A DNA stretch of 64,000 nt from Perca fluviatilis (GCF_010015445.1 NC_053114.1:31920079-31984078); one strand, 5' to 3'. Numbered from the stretch's first letter, positions 36,775-49,165 are shown. A program made the numbers and translations. The notes: generated from the sequence alone by a model not told the origin.

Positions 36775-38692
36775 ATGCACAAACACAGCAGTCAAACACC
36801 AGCTGAAGAGTCATTACATTACAATTCCTTGATGTCATCACTGTTGTGGTATGGCACGGTCACTGATCATAGAAAATTAGACCTTCAAACAAGCTCAAAT
36901 GTCAGAAAGCCAAAGTTAACAAGTGACTGTAGAAAGAGTCAACCAGCTCTTGAGAATGAATACTGGACATATTGGTAGGTGGTTATAGAGTGGGATACTC
37001 ATGTTGCTCTATGCATAGTGGTTGTTTTGCTAAGACATTAGCTATAACAACCTGATTTTGATTGAATTTTAAGAAGCATGTAGAAATGGCGAGTCAAGCT
37101 AAAAAAAAAAAGAAACCTATTAAGAAGTGTCAGAAACTGCTAACATTTTATGTTGCAAATAGGTTTATGCATTCTGTATTTGTTTTAGATTTTAATTACC
37201 GTGCAACTTCATGGTCTAAAGCCGCTCCTACAATAAGCGTCTTGAAATTATATTCTACTGTATAGTGAATAACTTCAGATCAGAAGCTGATGGGGTCTCA
37301 CCATTACTATGTTCTAAATGAAATATGTCATGTTATTGATGACTTATTTATAAATGTCTACATTTTTTGTCACTGGGATTTAATCCACTTTCATGGTATT
37401 TTATAGTACTTTATAGTTCCTGCAGTCACAGGCAAGAAAAGTTAACAGAGAGAGTTAAAGAAGGATCCCATTCTGAGAGAAGAAAGGGATAAAAGACACC
37501 ACAAGTGCTACAATCAAACCCCAGCCAACGGCACACAGAGATTGATATGAGGACTTTGGAGTCAGCTGCCCTATCGAGTACACCGCATGGTATGAGACGA
37601 GGCAGACACAGCATGCAGACAGAGCTTTAAAAAAAGAAGGACAGAGATGTAAAGTGAGTACAAGACTATATGGAGATATATGGGATAAGGCAAGGCGACA
37701 TGTGGAAGGTGGTACAGGGAGCAGATGCCAAAACTGTATGACAGTGAGTGTCAAACAAGGAGAGAACAAGGGTGGAGGGAGCAGTGGGTGGCTGCAAGGA
37801 AAGGTGAGAGAGAGGAGCCTGGGAAGTGCGTACCATAGTAAAATAAGAAAGGACACTGGTTGGAAAAAGGACGAAGACGCATGCTTGGTATTCATAATAG
37901 TGCAGGTGATAATGATCTTAAAGGAGCATCACAACCACTGATGTTTTTTGTACTGATATTGCTTTTGGTCTACCTAATTTGTTCTTAGGTGCCATCTCAT
38001 TGCAGTCATTTTAAAATATGCATATCATTCAGCATTGTTCTGATGTTTTGTCAACTTCCTTACAGTGTTCCTTACAGTGTATCACCCTAACTAATAAGGG
38101 GTTTCTAAATGCATTACTCCTACAGGACAAACATTTCTAAATTAATAGTACACAAAATTAGGGGATGGAAAAGCGAAGGCCGGCCCCCCCTCTTTTTTTT
38201 ATATAAATTAAAAAAAAAAATAAATTCCCTGCTCTTCCTGAAGATGAGTAAAGTTGTATAACTACACAAAACTATCCAGCATTAAAAACGGAAAAGACCT
38301 TGAATGGAGATGGAAGGGGAAACGTGATGGCAGGCTGGAGAGGTGAGAAAGAGAAGATTGTGTGGCAATAGGGAGCCAAAAAAAAGAAAACTTTTAAAAG
38401 TCCCTCCAGTAAAAGTAACAGTTTGTGGAGACTGTGGAATAATTTTCTGTATGTGTTGGCAACTGCCTTATGAAAGCACATTAGCCTTCCAGACAAAATC
38501 TAAATAGCAGATAGCAGTGGAGGGTGGATGGGGGCAGGATTAACAAGTCTATACCTGCTCTTGAAGACAACGACAATGTGCGAACATTTTACTGACACAT
38601 CGGGCGGACCGACAAATGGGAAGGAGGGAGGGATAGATGCCAAGGTCAAGGTTATAAATCCATTAGAAAAGTCAGGAAGACCCTATGAAAAT
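36775..38692. other. No gene recognised
   Basis: About 1.9 kb of unique AT-rich and purine-rich sequence. Open frames on both strands at 37455-37941 have no domain. A/T and C homopolymers lie near 38180-38225. Confidence 0.45.
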
Positions 38693-38693
38693 G

Positions 38694-38717
38694 TTATATA
38701 TATATATATATATAATG

Positions 38718-38761
<44 letters not shown>
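38694..38761 (+). repeat. (TA)n microsatellite, about 68 bp
   Basis: Two TA runs split by ATGTT. Confidence 0.97.
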
Positions 38762-38764
<3 letters not shown>

Positions 38765-38986
38765 GCCTGTGCAGTAACAATATTTTTATTGTATTATTAT
38801 TGATTATAATATTATATATTATACCTATCTATCACTCTACAGGTACACAGTATGTCTAACTGTCTGTCTTTCTCTCTTCCAAACACTCAACCACTTGGTT
38901 ATTTTGGGTTCTCCATAGGAAGTGCTGCTTCTCACCTGACGTCCCTGAGACATGGATTCATTACCTAGCCCGACGCCACTAGGATG

Positions 38987-38988
<2 letters not shown>

Positions 38989-39079
<91 letters not shown>

Positions 39080-39092
39080 TGTGTGTGTGTGT
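38989..39092 (+). repeat. (TG)n microsatellite, about 104 bp
   Basis: TG run with one A interruption near 39078. Confidence 0.98.
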
Positions 39093-39529
39093 CTCATGTA
39101 ACTCATCTCAGGGCAATCAGTTGTTTGGGAAATTGCTGAGAGAAGTGTAATATACTCCCTTGCTCACTGTAATTTTCACTCTTTTCCTCTTTCATTCCTA
39201 CTTTCTCACTCTCTTCAAGTCTTATGTTTCATTCTTTTCTTCTTTTACACAAATTGTAGAAAACATGAAGATAGCTGATGTGTTGCTTCATTAAACACAG
39301 TGGACATTTTATTCTGCAGATTTAAACATTTTTGTATTTGACTTCAGATTGGAAATGAGGGAGACAGAGATGTAAAAAAGGTTGGAATTAAATGTTGCAG
39401 TTATGTTTCAAAATTATACTTTGTATTGTCAATTTGAGGGCCAATTACTTTGTCCATGTTCTTCTGTTTTGTTGAGATGCAGGGCAGTGAGCTCTTTATG
39501 CTAATGCTGGAACAACCTACCCTGACAAA
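39093..39529. other. No feature seen
   Basis: AT-rich unique sequence between a TG array and a MITE. Confidence 0.5.
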
Positions 39530-39905
39530 TTAAAGTTACGTAGGTAGGATTGTGAAGATCCAGGACTTAGCCAAAAAATTTGAACATTAACAACTACTCA
39601 GTCCCTCCCCTCTTTCCGCTAAAGCCCAAAACGGTCTCCTAAGCCCCTTCCCCCACAAGGGAGAATGAATGAATGTGCATGAGCAGTGATGGACACGCAA
39701 TTAGACACCCCCCCGGCCCTGATTGGTGCATCTGAACAGGGAGCGGTGGATTTTTGCAAATCGCACTACAGGCTGTAGGTGGTGCCAGAGGAGTCAGATT
39801 CTTTTTTAAATTACTTGTTTCATGTAGTTCTACTGGAACATAGGGACAGTTTCAACAAATATGACAGAAAGTTAGTTTTATAAGTCGTACCTACAGCACC
39901 TTTAA
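39530..39905. mobile_element. 376-bp TTAA-flanked MITE
   Basis: TTAA at 39530 is followed by AGTTACGTAGGTAGGATTG. The right end is CGTACCTACAGCACCT before TTAA at 39902-39905. The inverted ends match imperfectly (GTAGGTA / TACCTAC core). No coding capacity; the interior has C-run and GC-rich patches. Confidence 0.7.
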
Positions 39906-40188
39906 GGGAGACTGGATCAGAAAACAGAGTTTTGTTAGAGTTGTTTGGGAGCAAAACACACAAGCAAGAGTACAAGGTGTTACAAGTTTGAACAAACCTT
40001 ATCACATTTGATCAGCCGCCTTCCCTGTGTTGCTCCTGTGGACACACAGTTGAGTCTGTGGCTGCAGTAAGTTTTCTTATCAAGGTTCTCTTAAACCTAC
40101 ATGTTTTTTTCCCTCCTAATCCCTTCCATCTAACCTTTGTATCTCTCTACTAGCATCCCTTTCGTCTCTCCCATCCCCCCCTCACCCC

Positions 40189-40190
<2 letters not shown>
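39906..40190. other. No feature seen
   Basis: Unique sequence grading into C-rich DNA before the CA array. Confidence 0.5.

Positions 40191-40273
<83 letters not shown>
40191..40273 (+). repeat. (CA)n microsatellite, about 83 bp
   Basis: Uninterrupted CA run after two C-runs. Confidence 0.98.
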
Positions 40274-40275
<2 letters not shown>

Positions 40276-40645
40276 CAGCGTCTCCCTCAGTGCCCCCAGT
40301 GAGAGCAGCTAAAATTAAGTGGTGCCACTTCTCAATGACACTTTAATGATAGCACCACTGCTCCGCACACAGAGAGACGGGAGAGGTATGAGCATCTGCT
40401 AAAGATAGGCCCCTCAGACACAAACACACAATACACACACACGTACACACACAGGCACACTCACACGTCCAAACGAGTGAGCCTCCCTTTGTCTCGCCTG
40501 CCACAGGGACCATGGGGGACGGGTGGAGTCTAATTAAGAGCATCCATAGGGATAGGTTTGTGTATGCTTGTGTGTGTGTTAGTGTGTGTCATTCCTGCTT
40601 GGCATCACCATCACCTGCCTGGCACTGCCATTATGGCTGGCATCT

Positions 40646-40648
<3 letters not shown>
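40274..40648. promoter_or_regulatory. CNE-like blocks between arrays
   Basis: 40275-40410 (CAGCTAAAATTAAGTGGTGCC, GACACTTTAATGATAGCACC) and 40490-40555 (GTGGAGTCTAATTAAGAGC) are complex and repeat-free, separated by short CA-rich DNA. Regulatory role is inference. Confidence 0.3.
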
Positions 40649-40711
<63 letters not shown>

Positions 40712-40768
40712 TGTGAGAGTGAGGGAGAGAGAGAGAGAGAGAGAGAGTGTGAGAGTGAGAGAGAGAGA
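40649..40768 (+). repeat. (GA)n microsatellite, about 120 bp, interrupted
   Basis: GA run with GTGTGAGAGTGAG interruptions that occur twice. Confidence 0.96.
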
Positions 40769-41405
40769 AAAACAGGAAACTGATTGTAGACAAAGACACA
40801 TTGTTGCTTTTTAGTAGTATTACATGTAACATCTTAGATAGACACAAAGAAAAAAAGAGAGGGAAGTTACGTTTGCTTCTCCTTTCATCAGTATTGTTTA
40901 GGGTGTGTATAGAACCTCAATACTTTATGATAAACAATTTGTGATTGAAATCATACCTTTCCTAATTTTACTACATTTCATTTAGGCAATGTTCCTATAC
41001 CCATAGGCATAATTTGCGGCGGGTGATGGGGGGGTTACAAACCTCCCCAATAATGAAAACTGGCCAGTCCATGCCCCCCAAAATACCTAATAATGATTTC
41101 CATTATTCAAGACATTTGCACCATAAATTGATGCAGAAAAATTCACCAGAATGAAGATGGGGATCTCAACCCCAACGTTGAACCCAAAGTTATGCCCTTG
41201 CACCGCTAATCGTGGCGACATTAATCACAGATGCATTGGGAAGGTTTCCATATTTTCTTATAATTATTTAGTGGAAAATGTATTGTGAAAGGTATCATAT
41301 TAGCACCAGTATTAAAAAATCTAAACCAATCCCTAATTATATTTCTGTTTTCTTTTTTGTATGTAGACATGCTGCCTGCATTTTTTATGTCTTAGGTAGG
41401 CCCAT

Positions 41406-41407
<2 letters not shown>
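40769..41407. other. No gene; possible decayed dispersed repeat at 41000-41215
   Basis: 41000-41215 (CCATAGGCATAATTTGCGGC ... GTTATGCCCTTGCACCGC) has the look of a decayed teleost repeat, but I find no termini. No exon seen. Confidence 0.3.

Positions 41408-41466
<59 letters not shown>
41408..41466 (+). repeat. (GT)n microsatellite, about 59 bp
   Basis: Uninterrupted GT run. Confidence 0.97.
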
Positions 41467-41467
<1 letters not shown>

Positions 41468-41861
41468 TGGGTGCTGTGCAGGGCCTCCTGCTAATAGAGT
41501 TCCAACATGTTCTTAATGTTGTCAGCATTAAGCAAGTGGTTGATCAATTAGCCCACTACTACCCTTACAATGTCAATACTGTGACTTTAAAACCTGTGTC
41601 AATAATGTAACATTAACTGCCAAAACACTGGTGATCACATCACACTGACAACACTGATTATAGCTGCAAATTCCTCACTGTGAGATCGCAGAGGTAACCA
41701 ACACACACCTCCACTCATTCACCTGTCAGTGATATTAGATTTGTATGACAGAGACAATGTATTTTAAATCTCTATGTGCTGCTGAATATTTACTATCTAT
41801 CTGTTGACAGGTTTTATTTCCGAAAAGGGAGAGCAAGAAAAAACTTTAGTATGCATGTATT
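41467..41861. other. No feature seen
   Basis: Unique AT-rich sequence. Confidence 0.5.
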
Positions 41862-41876
41862 TTGTGTGTGTGTGTG

Positions 41877-41952
<76 letters not shown>
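41862..41952 (+). repeat. (TG)n microsatellite, about 91 bp
   Basis: TG run with one CG interruption; paired with the inverted CA array at 42022. Confidence 0.98.
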
Positions 41953-41953
<1 letters not shown>

Positions 41954-42018
41954 AGGTTATCGTCAGGTCAAAGATGCTGCTGCAGGGAGGAGTGCCAAGT
42001 GACATTTTAAGACTCCCC

Positions 42019-42021
<3 letters not shown>

Positions 42022-42096
<75 letters not shown>
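42022..42096 (+). repeat. (CA)n microsatellite, about 75 bp
   Basis: Uninterrupted CA run 70 bp from the TG array at 41862. Confidence 0.98.
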
Positions 42097-42100
<4 letters not shown>

Positions 42101-42604
42101 GGGATCTGACTGGAGTAGACAGGTCATCAGCAGTGTGATGCAGGCCCTTACCCTGACTGGCACTGGGCGCGCACACACACAGATCAACACATGTCACTTT
42201 TATGGCAGATGAGATCAGAGATGTTCTTTTCAGTAGACGTCACATATGGAGCTACGTCTGACTCCCAACACACACACATAGAAAGAACCTCTACACTCTT
42301 CTAAGTTTGCCCTATGTATTATTATTTATTTGGTACACTTTTGTAGCTGGTTTAGCACACATGCTCTACATGCATAGCAAATGACCAATCACAAACATTC
42401 TCAGCAAGGAATGATATGTTCGACATATGATTTAAAAAAACCAAGCATCTATTTTTTGTGGATTCTTTTATCTAATTTGAAAATAAGTCAGTTTATCATT
42501 TAGTGTTCTTTACTCTGAACTCCCGATGCAAGTAACAAATGAGCAGTGACACACGTTTTGGGTGCTACCGTATATATCACAGTATATGCGCAGGCACATT
42601 TTAA
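42097..42604. other. No gene recognised
   Basis: Unique sequence that may include the unseen left part of the hAT remnant that follows. Confidence 0.45.
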
Positions 42605-43229
42605 CTACCGTATGTGACAGACATTACTTTTCGCTCGTCGAAAAAGACAAAAATGTAGTGGTGAGTTGGTGTAAGCAGGTGTAAAAAACCTATCCACATC
42701 TAAGAGTAGCAATTCAAATCTTATGAAGCACATGTTGAAGCAACACACTTCGACAAAGCTAGTAGCGAAAGACCCCAGCCCTACGGATGCTGAAGGCGCC
42801 ACTCCATGCAAACAACCAAAGCTAGATTTTACAGGGACTGCAGTGCAGCCGATAAGCCAGGCAGAGCTAAATAAATTGATTGCTAGGTATAGTGTAGGCC
42901 AATTATTGGGCCTAATGTGGTAAAAACACTGTTAAATGACTGAGACAGTTGTTATTTAATTTCAAGTATTAAAAGGGACTTTTGTACTACTGCTTGATTT
43001 GAAGGCCTGTTGCCCTGTTGATTACAATAAATAGGTCTAAAAATTATGTTTATTGTGTTTGACTTGTGTTTGCTTTGAAAAAACAGACATAAAAGTCACT
43101 TAAAAGTTACTTCCCCTAGTAACTAATTACTTTTGATAAACAGTAATTAGTAAAGGAATTCAATTACTTTTAAAAGAAGTAACTAGTAACTGTAACTGTG
43201 ACACATTTTCAGTAACTTTCCCAAAACTG
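42605..43229 (+). mobile_element. hAT remnant with BED finger and right terminal repeat
   Basis: A BED-like finger (42640-42760) is followed by a short Pro/Lys-rich linker, a stop at about 42921, and an AT-rich stretch. The end carries several TAACTAATTACTTTT-type repeats and closes with AGTAACTTTCCCAAAACTG at 43229. Read on the reverse strand this is the CAGTxTTGGG-AAGTTACT terminus of an abundant teleost hAT family. The catalytic domain is missing, so this is an internally deleted copy. A left terminus was not found. Confidence 0.65.
42640..42923 (+). pseudogene. BED zinc-finger fragment, frameshifted
   Basis: From 42690 the frame reads LSTSKSSNSNLMKHMLKQH, giving the His pair and STS-NL signature of ZBED/hAT BED fingers. 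The matching Cys pair lies just upstream in another frame: at about 42678-42684 a run of G has one base too many, which splits the C-x2-C from the His half. The later part (to GLMW, stop about 42921) has the linker seen before the catalytic domain, which is absent. Confidence 0.65.
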
Positions 43230-44602
43230 CTCTACAGTTTTTTTCTTTAATGCTATTCTTAGCTACGTACCACCTGGCCACAAATACAATGACAACTCCG
43301 CATTGGCATTAACGTTTTGCACAATCTAAACCAAGTGTGGAGCCCATGAGGAGTAGTTCCCATGACAGTTCAACAGGGAACCATCATACACAATACCAGG
43401 ACCCTGAAACTGTAGCAGCTATGGTTCTATTATCAATTGTATGGTGCAGTGTTTCAAAACTCTAAGTACAATACTCCCAACTGATCATACTTGTAAATCA
43501 TTAAATATTGCATTCAAAGCACCTGATTCTCCTTTCATTTGGCATGTAAACATCTTTCACTACAAGACCAATGTTTCAACCATTAAGTTTCTGGTAAAAT
43601 ACGAGTACATTTGTTAAGTCACCTAAACATATATCATTGTGCAATTCTTTCAGTTGTAAATAATTACTTTTGCCATCATCAATTTTAATATTTACACCTG
43701 TGCTTTTCTTACTGGGACATGACATGAACACGTCTTTTGTGAAAATGTATTATTTACTGTAAAAGCAACCTTTTTCAAACCACACTGATAGACTATATTG
43801 TGGTAATTCTGTGCATAGTGCCATTTCAAATCTAATCAGTAATACTGTAATGAAAATACAAAAAATAAAGTGTCAGTAAGATATAATACAGGTTTACCAC
43901 AGGTGGCACTACTGGAAATTAAGCTCTCAGCCCAGCAGTGTTAGCGTCATGTTGTTCTTATTGTGCCATACACCACCAACGGAAAAGCATCTGCTGCCAT
44001 GATTCAGAATGAAGGTGGACGCGACGTATGCCAGCAGCCACCTGCAGCCAGGTGTGCCTGTGAGAATGTGTTTGTGTGGTGACCTCAGGACAAGTAATGA
44101 GTGATCTATTCTCAGCGCTGCTTCCCAATGAATTGAGTTCCATTACACCTTGCTTTGCTCCACTCAGGTATACTGTAGGCATGTATGTGTGTGTGTGTAT
44201 GTGTGTGGTGTGAGAAAGGAAGGCGTCAAGGTTGGAGCACATCAATACCTGAATGAGATGAGGCCTTCCTTTTCTAGAAGCAAACACACACACACACAGA
44301 CACAGACACACATACACACGCACACACGCACACACACACACAGTATATTAAATAAATAATTAATTAAACAGCAGACTGAAATATTGGCAGCCTGCTGTGG
44401 AGATAGACGGTTGATTTTCAACTGGAGAAAAAAAATTCCCTTAGGGAACGCACACACATACAGAAGCTTACCACACATGCTACCATTGGGGGCTGATACA
44501 CACTCATACAAACAGTAATTACCCCCAACAGCTTAAAAAGACATTTGCGGTGCATTTATAATGGATGCCAAATTACCAAAAGAATCCATTTACACACACA
44601 AA

Positions 44603-44606
<4 letters not shown>
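43230..44606. other. No gene; AT-rich, CA-sprinkled end
   Basis: No exon seen. 44283-44342 is an interrupted CA/GACA/GCAC stretch. Confidence 0.5.

Positions 44607-44676
<70 letters not shown>
44606..44676 (+). repeat. (TG)n microsatellite, about 71 bp
   Basis: TG run immediately 5' of duplication A copy 2. Confidence 0.98.
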
Positions 44677-44677
<1 letters not shown>

Positions 44678-44953
44678 ACGCTTACATACATGCTGTTTAA
44701 ACCTACATTTACTAATGTCTGCCCAGTCGAGTGCTATTTATGTCTAGTGTGAATAATTGCAGTTATTGATTTATCCTTTGTAAAGGTAATTTAAATCATT
44801 TAAGAAAGTATTAATATATTGTCATGCCCTGTCCTGGAGAACTGACCAGTTAGTAAGTTTTCAGATACAAAAGTACGCATGCGCACGTACTGTACATACA
44901 CACACAGACAAGCAAATGCATTCTGTACTAGGACTGCATACGGTACATCAACT
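44677..44953 (+). repeat. Dispersed duplication A, copy 2
   Basis: Matches 4219-4490 in the same orientation with the same TG-array neighbour. A 4-bp insertion near the CGTACTGTACATAC step distinguishes it. Sequence diverges abruptly after CATCAACT. Confidence 0.9.
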
Positions 44954-46603
44954 TTTGCCAGCTCTCTTTTTAGATTGCTCTCTCCTACACTCTTGTTTTT
45001 CTTTCCTCTCCCCTCCACTCTTTTCCTCCATTCCCCCTGCTCTTTCTCTTCTTACCTCTTCACCTCTCTTCCCTTCCTCTGTTGCTCTTCCATTCATTAA
45101 TCTCAATCTCTCTGTCTATGCTCCTTGAAGTAATGTCAACACAGAGCAAACATGAGCACATCCATAGAAATGTGCCATATCATCAGTTCCACTTGCAGTT
45201 AGTGTTGGCTTTTGTCGTCACAGGCAGGCCTGTAGACAGAATCAAATCACATTTGTCTGTCCTGTCATATTCTCATCAAAGAGTCTGCTGTGACTGTGTG
45301 TTTGTGTGCAAGCACAGAGTACAGAGATTTGTATTTACAATATGTGAGTGTTTGCAAGCATGTGTCCATGAAACATTTACATTAGTCAAGCAGTGCACAG
45401 CAGTGAAATGAGACAGGGACATATTCCACTGCAGGCTCTTATTAACATGACACTGATGAAGGGAGGTAAAGGGGGTAATCTGAAAATTTGTTTACTAGTG
45501 TCAACCAAGAGTTCCTTATTTTAAGTTACGGACGTATGAGGTATGAGGAAGAGTTGATCTCCTGCTACTGGTGGGGGAGCTAATTTAGGAAATGCTTCTG
45601 TGGGCCGGTTAGAAGGTAGGAACACACTCTGTGGGGTTTTACGTGTAGGAGGACTTGTTGAAATAAAGGGTTAGTTTAAAAGGAATGGCCTACCTGAAAG
45701 TGTTACTTGCTCAGTTACTTGCTGAGATGGTTGCTGGTTTTATGTTTCTAAGTTTTTAATCAAATTGTGATGACAATCATTCAACACATTAGTGTTTTGT
45801 ATGTTTAAAGGCTAACGATGATTATCAAAGACATTTCTTTTTCCAAAGTTGAGTGATTTCTTGGTGATTACTAATTCAAACATTTCTATCTGGAATGCTG
45901 TAGTTAGTTCAAATAACTAAGCAGATATAAAATTTTGCTCAGCAGACTTCATACTTTTTATTCTTTGTAAAGTTATGCAGATCCTGTATACTTGTGGCTC
46001 TTCTCAATGTCAGTAAAATATCCTTGATCATATATTTTCATAGTCTGAGCTTGTGGCCACTATCACAAACAATTGTGGTATTCATGACTACATGTTCATC
46101 TTGCCATTGCCAGCACCTCCCACTCTGCAGTACAAGCTGTGAATAGAGTTGTGTTTCTTTTATTTACTCATTGGTTTATAGATCTTTTTTAAATGTCACA
46201 AAGCCTAAGATGTTTGAGATCACATCTTTATCTGTAAGAAAAAAATGAATACTTAAGTGTGGTAGTCAAGTTTCTTTCTTGCCTTCTTTCTCTTTTCTGC
46301 TTTTTCTTTTTCCCTCTCCTTTATTTCTTTCTCTCCCGGCAGTTTCAGTGGAAGCCACATCTTCTCAAGGACAGGTCAAAGTCGTACACGCACACACACA
46401 CACACACACATACACAAAGGCATAGGCACATACACACATATATAGAGGAGGTAGTACTGTATGTATTGTGGCAGCTCTGTGGGAAAAGCCTGTGGCTCTC
46501 GCAGAAAAAAGCAAAAATAGAATAGAGCCGTCGAGTTGCTGTGACTCCACTGGGCCAATTCAAATCTCTCTCCCTCTCTCTTGCGAGACCCTACACCCAC
46601 CAG

Positions 46604-46604
<1 letters not shown>
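44954..46604. other. No gene recognised
   Basis: 44955-45120 is pyrimidine-rich. The rest is AT-rich unique DNA with a short CA run at 46388-46411. No exon called. Confidence 0.5.

Positions 46605-46660
<56 letters not shown>
46605..46660 (+). repeat. (CA)n microsatellite, about 56 bp
   Basis: Uninterrupted CA run. Confidence 0.97.
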
Positions 46661-46662
<2 letters not shown>

Positions 46663-46959
46663 GCGCTATTCACACTTACTGCATATCTCAGTCTCTGCTT
46701 TGGTTTTCTGTTTCCCTTATTCTCCCTCTGTTTCACTCTATATCTTTATTTTGATTTTACTTTACAGTAATCTTTGTTTGAACCAAGGGACATGTGGAAA
46801 ACAGTGCAGAATGTCACTGAACAACCTGGGGGAAGGAAGAGTGAGCATATGGCAGGAATGCAAGGAGAAGAAGAGATGGAGTTATCAAACACTCAGCGTC
46901 CAATTTACTCCTGTTCTCTTTCATCATGTCTGCTCTCCTCTTACACACTGACAGAGATA

Positions 46960-46962
<3 letters not shown>
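46661..46962. other. No feature seen
   Basis: Unique sequence between a CA and a TG array. Confidence 0.5.
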
Positions 46963-47046
<84 letters not shown>

Positions 47047-47067
47047 TGTGTGCGTGTGTGTGTGTGT
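46963..47067 (+). repeat. (TG)n microsatellite, about 105 bp
   Basis: TG run with CGCG and CG interruptions near 47043. Confidence 0.98.
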
Positions 47068-47556
47068 TTGATAGGGAATGAAAATTAAACTGCAGGCAGA
47101 TTTTTGCAACTTTAAGCTTGCCAATCCTCAAACGCAGTCAGGCTCAAAACCAAAGCTTTGTGTCTGAAAAGTTGTGACATTGAGAGGTCTGGAACATTTT
47201 ACGCCTCCAGTGATACAATTTTTTTCCCTTCCTTCAACTACATTTTGATGGTTAAGAACATTAGTCAGAACCCGGATTTTGTTTTTGTTTCCCAGAAACT
47301 AGAGCTTGTCAGTAAGCACTGGAGACGTCTGGAGCCTTAGTGCTTTCAGTGGCAAAAGTAATAGCTGAATAATTATTTAAAATACTTTAAAAAATAAAAT
47401 AAAATTGTTAATCACAAAAATAAAGTACTTTTAGAACATTTAATGGAACCTAAAACTTTTAAAAGTACAACAGTGGGAAGGCAATTCAGTTGGCTTTTTC
47501 ATCATCCAGCATGGCGCTGCATTAGCCAATCATGCAAGCACACATTTCTGTTACAT
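47068..47556. other. No feature seen
   Basis: AT-rich unique sequence. Confidence 0.5.
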
Positions 47557-47782
47557 AACTTTAAAGTTGTAGTGCGTAGTTTCTGTCTCGCCCATGAGGG
47601 ATTCTAAGTGAAGACAACCAAACTGTTGGCACATCCACATGATACAAGCCTTCTGTTATCCCGCACCCCCTCCCCCCCCACCATCCTTGCAGTTGCTAGT
47701 AGCCAAGGAAGACACAGAGGATTGAAAAAGATGATGGACTCTTCAGAAGAGGTAATTATCTTCACTCGATTCTCTGCGCGCG
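47557..47782 (+). mobile_element. Truncated MITE, left part only
   Basis: CTTTAAAGTTGTAGTGCGTAG followed by TTTCTGTCTCGCCCATGAGG, later CAGTTGCTAGTAGCCAAGGA, is a family I recognise from teleost genomes. It stops abruptly at about 47782, where the duplication B copy begins, and no right end is present. The TTTAAAG start suggests a TTAA-type insertion. Confidence 0.5.
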
Positions 47783-47920
47783 ATCTAATCAGAAAATTTT
47801 AAAGAAAAAGGAAAGCGGACTCGCAACATTGAAGTCTCTTTGTCAAGGTCTTTATTTTCATACACTGCTGAGTGGGACATGCTGAACAGTAAAATGGTGA
47901 CTACTAAAGAGCCAGTACTG
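47783..47920 (+). repeat. Dispersed duplication B, copy 1
   Basis: ATCTAATCAGAAAA through GAGCCAGTACTG matches 55309-55452 with few substitutions and one 6-bp indel (extra GCGTTG in the other copy). Both copies run straight into a TG array on their 3' side. Confidence 0.9.
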
Positions 47921-47921
47921 T

Positions 47922-47924
47922 ATG

Positions 47925-47956
<32 letters not shown>

Positions 47957-47980
47957 CGCGTGTGTGTGTGTGTGTGTGTG
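47922..47980 (+). repeat. (TG)n microsatellite
   Basis: TG run with CG/CGCG interruptions, 3' of duplication B copy 1. Confidence 0.96.
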
Positions 47981-48051
47981 ATTGATACAGAGTGCCACAC
48001 TAGGCGAGATTTGTGGGAGCGAAGCAAAGGAACAGTTGCATAAGTGTGTAT

Positions 48052-48054
<3 letters not shown>

Positions 48055-48133
<79 letters not shown>
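48055..48133 (+). repeat. (TG)n microsatellite, about 79 bp
   Basis: TG run split by TTTGTTG. Confidence 0.97.
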
Positions 48134-48135
<2 letters not shown>

Positions 48136-48235
48136 ATAGAAGCAGGGGAGTTCATTCTGAAACAGGCCGTCTGTTCTGAAAGCAGAGCATGTGTGCATGT
48201 TGGTGCTTATGTGTGTGCTGTAGCCATGCGCTCTA

Positions 48236-48385
48236 CTTTCTGAGAGCACAGGGCGGAGGGAGCGAAGCGGAGCGCGGCGTAATTAGGCCACGATTTGAAC
48301 TCTCTTAGTTCCTCCCTGAGAGGGGGCACAGGGTCATGCCAACTATTATAAATCGAGCTGGGTTGTATAGGTGTTCAGATGAGTC
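48236..48385. promoter_or_regulatory. Candidate conserved non-coding block
   Basis: GC-rich unique block with GCGCGGCGTAATTAGGCCACG; the core GGCGTAATTA also occurs at 53919. It lies between two TG arrays. Confidence 0.3.
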
Positions 48386-48392
48386 CGTGTGT

Positions 48393-48431
<39 letters not shown>

Positions 48432-48432
48432 C

Positions 48433-48466
<34 letters not shown>

Positions 48467-48483
48467 GTGTGTGTGTGTGTGTG
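48386..48483 (+). repeat. (TG)n microsatellite, about 98 bp
   Basis: TG run with A, CGTGCT and CG interruptions. Confidence 0.97.
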
Positions 48484-48654
48484 AGAGAGAAAATGAAAGG
48501 TACATGAGGTAAAATGGAGGCAGCTTCTGATTGGTTCAAAGTACACTGTTAAATATAGCTTCATCGCAGAAGCTTGGTGTCTTACTGGTTTAAGGTGCAT
48601 TACACGCTTTTGATATTATGCACTCAACTCACAAATGTTGTGTCATGTCACACC

Positions 48655-48900
48655 CATAGACTGTAAAAATAATGGATGAATCGTCCGTTCCTGAAAAGTG
48701 AAGCCTATGCGTAGGTGCCTAATTTCTAATGTCTAATTTCTAATTTCCAGAAGGGGCGACTCCACTGGTTGCAAAAAGAAGTCAGTTTCTAAAGAAGTCT
48801 ACTTCCAAGTCTTCCTCAATACCACATAATGTTCATTTAGTTAATTATGGTGCCATTTATTTTAAAATTGACGATAAAGCAGGGGATGCTTTAGGGGCGC
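48655..48900 (+). mobile_element. Truncated longer CATAGACTG-family element
   Basis: Starts CATAGACTGTAAAAATAATGGA, then GGCGACTCCACTGGTTGCAA and AAAGCAGGGGATGCTTTAGG, which I recognise as the left part of a common teleost non-autonomous element. No inverse terminus with a matching target duplication is found downstream, so it is truncated. Its terminus is the same as that of the 35- and 38-bp palindromes. Confidence 0.55.
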
Positions 48901-49165
48901 AGCTACATTTCAACCTTTAAATCAGGACAGAGGCTTAGCATGTGCATATCCATGGCATTTTTTGTGTGTCCATGTTTTCATTTTAAACTTTGACCCTTTC
49001 ACTTACTCTTAGTTAACCAGAACAATTGGTTGCCTAAAAATGTCTTGTTTAGCGTTATGTCAACCAAGCTAGCTAGCTACCGCTAGCGTTAGCTGGTAAC
49101 TTAAGGGAAAGTTTGCTGAATTTCTGTAGTGTAGTGTAATTAGTATTGTTGCTATGGTTACTTGC

